A stretch of 49,299 nucleotides of DNA from Silicimonas sp. (lineage in GTDB: Bacteria > Pseudomonadota > Alphaproteobacteria > Rhodobacterales > Rhodobacteraceae), in NCBI GenBank assembly GCA_022824525.1, contig JAJDZT010000038.1, positions 1 to 49,299 on the forward strand. The letters run 5' to 3'. Below the pieces are notes generated by a model, which saw only the letters and a list, made by a program, of their open reading frames with translations, had not been told where the DNA came from and did no database searches. Positions 43,683 to 49,299 of this stretch are shown one piece after another. The translations under genes and the position numbers were made by a program. Positions within the stretch are counted from its first letter, which is position 1. The number at the start of each line of letters is the position of its first letter.

Positions 43683-45065
43683 CTAGGCGGCGCGGAGCGC
43701 TTCGTTCTTTTCCGCCTTCGGGAACCGAACCATTATTATGGCTTTTCCGGTGATTGAATTCTGACTGAGAGCCAACTCCAAGTTTTCGAGCGTCGTTTCA
43801 AAGTGCGTCTCGTCAGGGGTCGATACGTCGGCAGCAAGCTCAACCGGCGTCGATGGCTTTGCACCACGCGCGATGAGTTCCTTGGTAATTCTTCCCGCAG
43901 CTGCAACGCCCATGTAAATCGCGAGCGACGTGCCGGGACGAACGTGATTGGCCCAGTCGGGTGTCGCATCGCCGTCGCGACATGCTCCGGTCGCAAAGAT
44001 CAATGTATCGGTCTCACCACGTTCGGTCAGACTTCTTTGCATGGAAGCGGCGGCAGCCGTGGCGGAGGTGACACCGGGCACGATCTCCACGGGAACATCT
44101 GCAGCGCGCGCGGCTTCCAATTCTTCGGTCGCTCTTCCGAAGATTGACGGGTCCCCGGATTTCAGCCTCACCACGCGACGCCCCTTCCTCGCTTCTGCAA
44201 CGATTACTGAGCAAATCCGATCCTGTGGCCATGCATGCGCACCAACTTCCTTGCCCACGAAAACGCGTTCCGCATCGCGGCGGGCAAGCTCCAAGACTTC
44301 AGGGTCGACCAGACGATCATAATAAATGACATCCGCCTCCTGTAGACGTTCGACGGCGCGGAGGGTGAGAAGGTCACGCGCACCAGGACCAGCTCCGACC
44401 AGCGCGATATGCCCCTCACCAGCACCCTCGGGCACGCGACGTTCTGCAATGGCCGACTTCACGCGTTCAGCAGCTTCGGTTTCGGCACCAGAGCGGTGGA
44501 GGCGCGCTGGCTCTCCGTTAAAGACCCAAGCCCAGAACGCGCGGCGCGCGTTTTGCGGCAGACGATCGGCGACCGCACCACGAAGCCGTCCGGCAAGGGC
44601 GGCAAGGCCACCAATACGCGGCGGCAAAAGCGTTTCGATTTCCGTCTTGATCGTGCGACCAAGGACCGGGGCCGTGCCTTCTGTCCCGATCGCGACAACG
44701 ACGGGGTCGCGGTCCACGATTGACGGTGTGGTCGCATCGCAAAGCTCGGGCCGGTCAACGACGTTTGTCACCGCGCCGCTTTCCTTGGCAATTGCATGAA
44801 GCGCGGCATCGGCCCCCGCACATCCCGTGGCAATGAAGGCAAGCGCGCTGTCACGGAACAGGTCCGGTCCAACGTGATCATCGTGGTGAAGCGCCCTTCC
44901 CTGCGCAACGATGCCTTGCAACTCTGCATCCAGTTCAGGCGCCGCGAGAATGATCTCTGCGTCGGTCTTGAGAGCGAGACGCGCCTTCTGTGCCGCCTGT
45001 TCGCCGCCACCGGCGATGACTATGCGGCGGCCCGTCGTGCGGATGAACATTGGAAAGGATTTCAT
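43683..45065 (-). CDS. cysG: siroheme synthase CysG
   Basis: The protein has 460 residues. The N-terminal precorrin-2 dehydrogenase/sirohydrochlorin ferrochelatase domain (about 1-150, with nucleotide-binding IVIAGGGEQAAQKARLAL) is fused to a uroporphyrinogen-III C-methyltransferase domain (about 215-455: ALVGAGPGARDLLTLRAVERLQEADVIYYDRLV, RLKSGDPSIFGRATEE, PGVTSA). It makes the siroheme needed by the adjacent nitrite reductase. It is the last gene of the nitrate operon, 12 bp after nasA. The operon loses its purpose for nitrite reduction if nirB is broken, but siroheme may also serve sulfite reductase. Confidence 0.92.
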   Translation of the reverse strand: MKSFPMFIRTTGRRIVIAGGGEQAAQKARLALKTDAEIILAAPELDAELQGIVAQGRALHHDDHVGPDLFRDSALAFIATGCAGADAALHAIAKESGAVTNVVDRPELCDATTPSIVDRDPVVVAIGTEGTAPVLGRTIKTEIETLLPPRIGGLAALAGRLRGAVADRLPQNARRAFWAWVFNGEPARLHRSGAETEAAERVKSAIAERRVPEGAGEGHIALVGAGPGARDLLTLRAVERLQEADVIYYDRLVDPEVLELARRDAERVFVGKEVGAHAWPQDRICSVIVAEARKGRRVVRLKSGDPSIFGRATEELEAARAADVPVEIVPGVTSATAAAASMQRSLTERGETDTLIFATGACRDGDATPDWANHVRPGTSLAIYMGVAAAGRITKELIARGAKPSTPVELAADVSTPDETHFETTLENLELALSQNSITGKAIIMVRFPKAEKNEALRAA

Positions 45066-45077
45066 GGCACTTCCTTT

Positions 45078-47708
45078 TTATTCGGCCGCCTCGCGCATCG
45101 CGAAACGTGCAATCAAACTGGCGACTTCGGGGCGACAAGACCCGCATGTGATGCCGGCCCCAGTGGCCTCGCACACGCGGTTCAAATCCGGTCCAATGTC
45201 CTCAGCCGCAGCAAGGATGGTGTTTTGACCGACCGTCATGCAGGAACAAACGGTTGGACCTGCATCGAAAGCATTCGACTGCGGCCGCGCTGCAAGAACG
45301 GCGTCGGCAGGTTTCCCAATCAGACCGGTAACAAAGTCCCGCGCGACGGAGACCGGGTCGCGGGCGATGAACAAGGCGGCGGCGAGAGTGCCATCCCCAT
45401 CCACGAACGCCAAATGCGACCTGCCGGCTGCACTGTCAGTGACAACCTGCGGCTCCGTGTCGAGCCCAAAAAGACGCTGAGCAAAACCGGTCCAGTTTTC
45501 GCAGGCATGTTCACCTGCCAATTCGATGCGCCAGCCCGTGTCGCTCTTCATCCGGGCCCAATAGGCAACATTTGCCATTGGCCGGTTCCGCGAAACGGCA
45601 AATCCGTACCATTCGGCGTCGAAACGCTCGATGGCGACAACAGATGCCTTGCTCTCCGGTTGCCCTGAGATCGGGTCCGTGGCCGGCGCAACCAATGCAT
45701 CGACGCGCGAGGCGGGAGCCGTTTCACCCGTCCAATGCATGGGTGCAAACGGGGCACCGGGTGTCGCCTCCTCACTGATGAGCACACGTAGAAGAGCTGT
45801 TCCCTGAGGGCTTTTGACGCGCACCAATTGCGCGGCTTGCAGATCAAGTGTTTTGGCATCCTCGGGATGAATCTGAAGAAACGGCTCCGCAAGGTGCTGT
45901 GACAGCCTTGGCGCGAGACCGGTACGTGTCATCGTGTGCCATTGGTCGCGAACCCGACCTGTGTTCAGGCGGAATGGATAGCGCGGCGTACGTTTCGCCG
46001 CGAAATCTTTTTGGCGGACGGGCAGGAACCTGGCGCGTTCGTCGGAGGTGAAAAAGGCGCCGTTACCGAAGAACCTTTCCTTGGTTGCTCCACCCGCGAC
46101 AGGCCAGCGTTTGGGAGCAAGCGCATCATAGGCCGCGTCATCGATGTCTGCGAGGTCCGAGATGTTGAAGTCGCGGCCAAGCGCGCCAGCGATGCGAGAA
46201 AGCGCGGCGTGCTCCCGGAAAACTTCGGCGGGCGCGAGATAGTCAAAAGCACGCGGCCATCCCATGCGCAGCCCAACCTCCGCGAAGAGTTGCCAATCAT
46301 GGCGGGCGTCTCCGGGGACCGGAAGCGCCGGGCGTTGGCGACTGATTGTGCGATCCGAATTGGTGACCGTTCCGTCTTTTTCCCCCCATCCCGTGGCGGG
46401 AAGCAAGACATCTGCAAGGCGCGCCGTGTCCGTTTGCTCCGTGATGTCGGAAACAACCACGAAATCGCAGGCTCTTATCGCATCCCGTACACGATTGGCG
46501 TCCGGAAGGGACACGGCCGGATTGGTACACGCGATCCAGAGCGCCTTTATTTTCCCCTCTTCGACGGCGCGGAACATGTCGACGGCCTTTAGGCCGGGGC
46601 GTTCTGCGATTGATGGTGCGGACCAGAATGCCTGAACGGCCGTCCGATGGGACGCGTCCTCGAGATCAAGATGTGCCGCCAACATGTTGGCAAGTCCACC
46701 CGTCTCCCGCCCGCCCATGGCGTTGGGTTGTCCGGTGACACTGAGGGGTCCCATGCCGGGTTTGCCGATCCGACCTGTGGCCAGATGGCAGTTCAGGATG
46801 CTGTTGACCTTGTCCACGCCCGAGGACGACTGATTGACGCCTTGACTGAAGACCGTGACCGTGCACTCTGTCGCAGCAAAAAGCTCGTAGAAAGCCTTGA
46901 TATCGTTAGCGGAAAGCCCTGTGACCAAGGGATCGTCGAGTGCCGCTTCCCCGATAGTCTCGCCGAAGCCATTGGTGTGGCTGTCAATGAAGCTCTGGTC
47001 GAGGGCGCCTCTTGTCTGAAGGTCGGTCAGAAGACCGTTGAACAGCGCGACATCCGTGCCCGGTTTGAGCTTGAGATGCAGGTCGGCGATATCACAGGTC
47101 GCTGTTCGACGAGGATCGACAACGACAACCTTGGTGCCGCGTTCAGCGCGCGCAGCGGCAAGCCGTTGAAACAGCACTGGATGACACCAGGCGAGGTTGG
47201 AGCCGACGAGAACGACGAGGTCGGCACATTCGAGGTCCTCGTATGTGCCGGGCACCGTATCTGTTCCGAATGCGCGTTTGTGGCCCGCGACGGTCGACGC
47301 CATGCAAAGTCTTGAATTCGTGTCGATATTTGCACTGCCGATGAAACCTTTCATCAGCTTGTTGGCGACGTAGTAATCCTCGGTCAGAAGTTGGCCGGAG
47401 ACGTAGAAGGCAACACTGTCCGGTCCGTGTTTTGCTATCGTTTCCTTGAAGCGGTCGGCAACAAGTTGAAGTGCGTCATCAGTCGCGACTTCGGCCCCAT
47501 GAACCTTTGCCGTCAGAAGCCTGTCTTCCAACCCGACTGTCTGCCCAAGAGCGAGACCCTTTGAGCAGAGTTTACCGAAGTTGGCAGGATGGTCCGGGTC
47601 ACCTTCGACCGTCAGCCCGCCAGCCTCGTCAGGGCGCAGAAGGACACCACAGCCGACGCCGCAATAAGGACAGGTGGAGCGGATCGGATCGTCGCCAAGA
47701 TCACGCAT
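45078..47708 (-). CDS. nasA: assimilatory nitrate reductase catalytic subunit NasA
   Basis: The protein has 876 residues. The N-terminal [4Fe-4S] motif has CPYCGVGC (C13, C16, C20) followed by GKLCSKG. The molybdopterin oxidoreductase body continues with STVAGHKRAFGTDTVPGTYED and the MGD-binding C-terminal domain (LNTGRVRDQWHTMTRTG). A BFD-like [2Fe-2S] domain ends the protein (VCSCMTVGQNTILAAAEDIG .. GITCGSCRPE). It reduces nitrate to nitrite in the cytoplasm using electrons delivered through its extra cluster. The protein is full length. Confidence 0.94.
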   Translation of the reverse strand: MRDLGDDPIRSTCPYCGVGCGVLLRPDEAGGLTVEGDPDHPANFGKLCSKGLALGQTVGLEDRLLTAKVHGAEVATDDALQLVADRFKETIAKHGPDSVAFYVSGQLLTEDYYVANKLMKGFIGSANIDTNSRLCMASTVAGHKRAFGTDTVPGTYEDLECADLVVLVGSNLAWCHPVLFQRLAAARAERGTKVVVVDPRRTATCDIADLHLKLKPGTDVALFNGLLTDLQTRGALDQSFIDSHTNGFGETIGEAALDDPLVTGLSANDIKAFYELFAATECTVTVFSQGVNQSSSGVDKVNSILNCHLATGRIGKPGMGPLSVTGQPNAMGGRETGGLANMLAAHLDLEDASHRTAVQAFWSAPSIAERPGLKAVDMFRAVEEGKIKALWIACTNPAVSLPDANRVRDAIRACDFVVVSDITEQTDTARLADVLLPATGWGEKDGTVTNSDRTISRQRPALPVPGDARHDWQLFAEVGLRMGWPRAFDYLAPAEVFREHAALSRIAGALGRDFNISDLADIDDAAYDALAPKRWPVAGGATKERFFGNGAFFTSDERARFLPVRQKDFAAKRTPRYPFRLNTGRVRDQWHTMTRTGLAPRLSQHLAEPFLQIHPEDAKTLDLQAAQLVRVKSPQGTALLRVLISEEATPGAPFAPMHWTGETAPASRVDALVAPATDPISGQPESKASVVAIERFDAEWYGFAVSRNRPMANVAYWARMKSDTGWRIELAGEHACENWTGFAQRLFGLDTEPQVVTDSAAGRSHLAFVDGDGTLAAALFIARDPVSVARDFVTGLIGKPADAVLAARPQSNAFDAGPTVCSCMTVGQNTILAAAEDIGPDLNRVCEATGAGITCGSCRPEVASLIARFAMREAAE

Positions 47709-47724
47709 CTCGACGCTCCAAACC

Positions 47725-47768
47725 CCACATCGGTGCCATGTCGGTATTGCGTCGGTGTTGCGTCGGTG
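47725..47768. repeat. four tandem 11-bp repeats upstream of nasA
   Basis: The units are CCACATCGGTG, CCATGTCGGTA, TTGCGTCGGTG and TTGCGTCGGTG, all sharing TCGGT at the same position. They fill most of the nirD-nasA gap. Period 11 is about one DNA turn, so they could place a regulator on one helix face. They could also be a slippage-prone spacer. Confidence 0.65.
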
Positions 47769-47774
47769 CCCTCA

Positions 47775-48104
47775 TCAGGCGGCCTGCCGCCCCAGAAGAG
47801 AGGCTTCGATCAGCACCCGACCGTTTTCAACGCGAGCCGCGTAGGTCTCGATCCGACCCTCATCTGCGCCCAGAGCTTCGCCGGATTCCAAATCAAGGAC
47901 CCAGTTGTGCAGCGGGCAGGTCACCTTGTTGTCGTGGACGATACCTTCGTTCAGCGGCCCGCCCTTGTGCGGACAGGTATTCGATGTGGCAAACACCGTG
48001 GCCTCGTCCGTGCGGAACACAGCGACGCAGCCGAGCTTGGTCTTCACCTTGCGGGCCCCTCGAAGCGGGATGTCGTCAATCGCGCCGATATCGATCCAGC
48101 TCAT
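47775..48104 (-). CDS. nirD: nitrite reductase small subunit NirD
   Basis: The protein has 109 residues from the ATG at 48104, which overlaps the nirB stop (ATGA). A longer frame is rejected. It is a Rieske-type ferredoxin domain with C44-x-H46 (CPH) and C63-x-x-H66 (CPLH), both pairs present. It partners NirB in NADH-dependent nitrite reduction to ammonium. It still appears functional although nirB is truncated. Confidence 0.9.
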   Translation of the reverse strand: MSWIDIGAIDDIPLRGARKVKTKLGCVAVFRTDEATVFATSNTCPHKGGPLNEGIVHDNKVTCPLHNWVLDLESGEALGADEGRIETYAARVENGRVLIEASLLGRQAA

Positions 48105-49093
48105 TCCGCGGCCTCCAATGTGAGATCGGCGAGTGGCGCAAATTTCTTCGCTTCCTCTGCCTTGGCACGTTCGGCCCATGGGTCTTTCTGATAGATCGAT
48201 TGTGACAGGTCGAACGCGGCCACGAGGCGCGCACGCTCGGCCTCATCGCCAAGAGTTTCCTGAACCCATTCAAGGCCGACCTTTGCGATCCACTTGTAAG
48301 GACGGTCAAGATACTTGGCGTTCTCACGATAGAGTTGGACGAACGCGACGACCCATTCCATGGCTTCGTCTTCGGTCGCGACTTTGACAAGCGGCTGGAC
48401 TTCCTTGACGTCCATACCTGCGGCACCACCGACACCGATTTCAAAGCCGGAATCGACGCAAACAATGCCCACATCCTTGCAGGTGGCTTCGGCGCAATTC
48501 CTTGGGCACCCGGAAACAGCCATCTTCACCTTGTGGGGTGTCCACGACCCCCAGAGCTTTTTCTCAAGCTTGATGCCAAGCCCGGTGCTGTCTTGTGTTC
48601 CGAAACGACAGTGATCCGTACCAACACAGGTCTTCACCGTGCGCAGCCCCTTGGCATAGGCGTGGCCGGAGACCATCCCCGCCTTGGTGAGATCGTCCCA
48701 GATGGCCGGAAGGTCCTCGCCCTTGACACCCAGAAGGTCGATCCGCTGGCCGCCTGTCACCTTGACGGTGGGCACGTTGTACTTATCCGCCGCATCCGCG
48801 ATGGCGCGCAATTCGTTGGCGGTCGTGATGCCGCCCCACATGCGGGGAACAACCGAGAATGTGCCGTCTTTCTGGATATTCGCGTGCTTGCGTTCATTGA
48901 CGAAACGCGATTGCGGATCGTCCTGGTACTCAACCGGCCAATCCGCGATCAGGTAGTAGTTGATCGCCGGTCGGCAGACGTGACAGCCATTTCGCGTTTT
49001 CCAGCCAAGCTCCTGCCAGACCGCTTCCTGCGACTGGAGTTCCTGGCTTTTAATCAAGCGGCGGACGTCCTCATGTGTGAGAGCCTGAATCAT
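48101..49093 (-). pseudogene. nirB: nitrite reductase large subunit NirB, C-terminal part truncated by an insertion sequence
   Basis: The frame gives 330 residues, whereas complete NirB has roughly 800. It begins within the BFD domain (THEDVRRLIKSQELQ, then C37 and C40) and contains the siroheme/[4Fe-4S] half, with cluster ligands C156, C162, C196 and C200 (TCVGTDHC, SGCPRNC). The FAD/NADH-binding N-terminal half is missing. The ATG at 49093 is part of the junction with AT-rich DNA and an IS5-type transposase end, so it is a chance start. Nitrite reduction by this copy is probably lost, unless the other part and a second enzyme are elsewhere. Confidence 0.85.
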
Positions 49094-49299
49094 AATTAGT
49101 TAACATATTGTAATAATTACGTTATTGGCCGCGCCACCCGTCGCATCAGAAACCGGCACGCGGCCAGTTGGACCCAGGCCAGAGAACTGGCCAAGGTCCG
49201 CTCCACGTCCTTCGCCAAGCGTCGGCACCACGACAGCCAGGCGAATGTCCGTTCCACCACCCACCGGCGATAAAGGACGGTGAAACCTTTGATTTCCTT
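49094..49299 (-). mobile_element. end of an IS5-type insertion sequence in nirB (continues beyond window)
   Basis: AT-rich DNA (ATAATTAGTTAACATATTG..) begins exactly where nirB similarity ends, and a transposase C-terminus follows on the same strand. The outer inverted repeat and the target duplication cannot be confirmed because the other end is outside the window. Confidence 0.75.
49117..49299 (-). CDS. IS5-family transposase, C-terminal fragment (5' end outside window)
   Basis: Translation of the reverse strand to the TAA at 49117 reads [20 protein letters not shown], then [20 protein letters not shown] and so on, ending in RPIT. The [21 protein letters not shown] pattern is the conserved third catalytic (E) region of IS5-group DDE transposases. 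It reads towards nirB. Confidence 0.85.
   Translation of the reverse strand, partial: KEIKGFTVLYRRWVVERTFAWLSWCRRLAKDVERTLASSLAWVQLAACRFLMRRVARPIT

Overview
The window looks like a chromosomal segment of a marine alphaproteobacterium of the Rhodobacteraceae (Roseobacter group). This rests on GC-rich coding DNA, tightly overlapping ATGA-coupled operons, many periplasmic-binding-protein transporters, the FYDLN-type acidic protein, and the nasA/nirBD/cysG arrangement. No taxonomic search could be run, so the placement is an inference.

Layout. (1) 1-4.6 kb: the end of an Rrf2-type regulator, then a zinc-acquisition operon. It holds a Fur/Zur-type regulator behind a palindromic Zur-like site, a His-rich DUF2796 (ZrgA-like) periplasmic protein, an ABC ATPase and permease, and two tandem DUF3299 proteins. 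Direct copies of a short intergenic repeat lie on both sides of it. (2) 4.9-8.2 kb: a membrane-anchored operon of a binding-protein/VWA fusion, an XpaC-like protein and a second anchored binding-protein-like protein. (3) 8.3-10.5 kb: a secreted phytase-like beta-propeller protein behind a perfect Pho box. (4) 10.5-12.5 kb: a decayed stretch with a decapitated hemolysin III gene and two copies, one frameshifted, of an unknown small gene. (5) 12.5-18.7 kb: a LysR regulator divergent from a Ugp-like ABC transporter and a GpdQ-like glycerophosphodiesterase.

(6) 18.8-38.1 kb is the core of the window: two convergent phosphonate operons. The forward one holds phnD, phnC, phnE, a methyltransferase, a second phnM, an MFS transporter, a TIM-barrel isomerase-like protein and a PPOX flavoprotein. 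The reverse one is phnFGHIJKLM, phnCDEE, a P-loop kinase, a hexapeptide acetyltransferase and two GNAT proteins. An identical 16-bp near-palindrome (ATTCATCCGAATGAAT) sits just before the start codons of phnD1, phnC2 and phnF, which ties both operons to one regulator, most likely PhnF. The PhnJ encoded here lacks three of the four cysteines that define the known C-P lyase [4Fe-4S]/thiyl centre, although the rest of the protein and its operon are intact. I judge this variant C-P lyase with its co-regulated accessory operon the best candidate for an undescribed system.

(7) 38.1-41.6 kb: intergenic DNA, a prophage-like remnant (DUF5681 protein plus ParB-domain DNA methylase) and a block of TTCCCTG/CAGGGAA repeats. 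(8) 41.6-43.6 kb: a GntR/FCD regulator, a YgjP-type metallopeptidase, the FYDLN acidic protein and tRNA-Ala(GGC). (9) 43.7-49.3 kb: assimilatory nitrate genes cysG, nasA, nirD and the 3' part of nirB. The 5' part of nirB is cut off by an IS5-type insertion that runs off the window edge.
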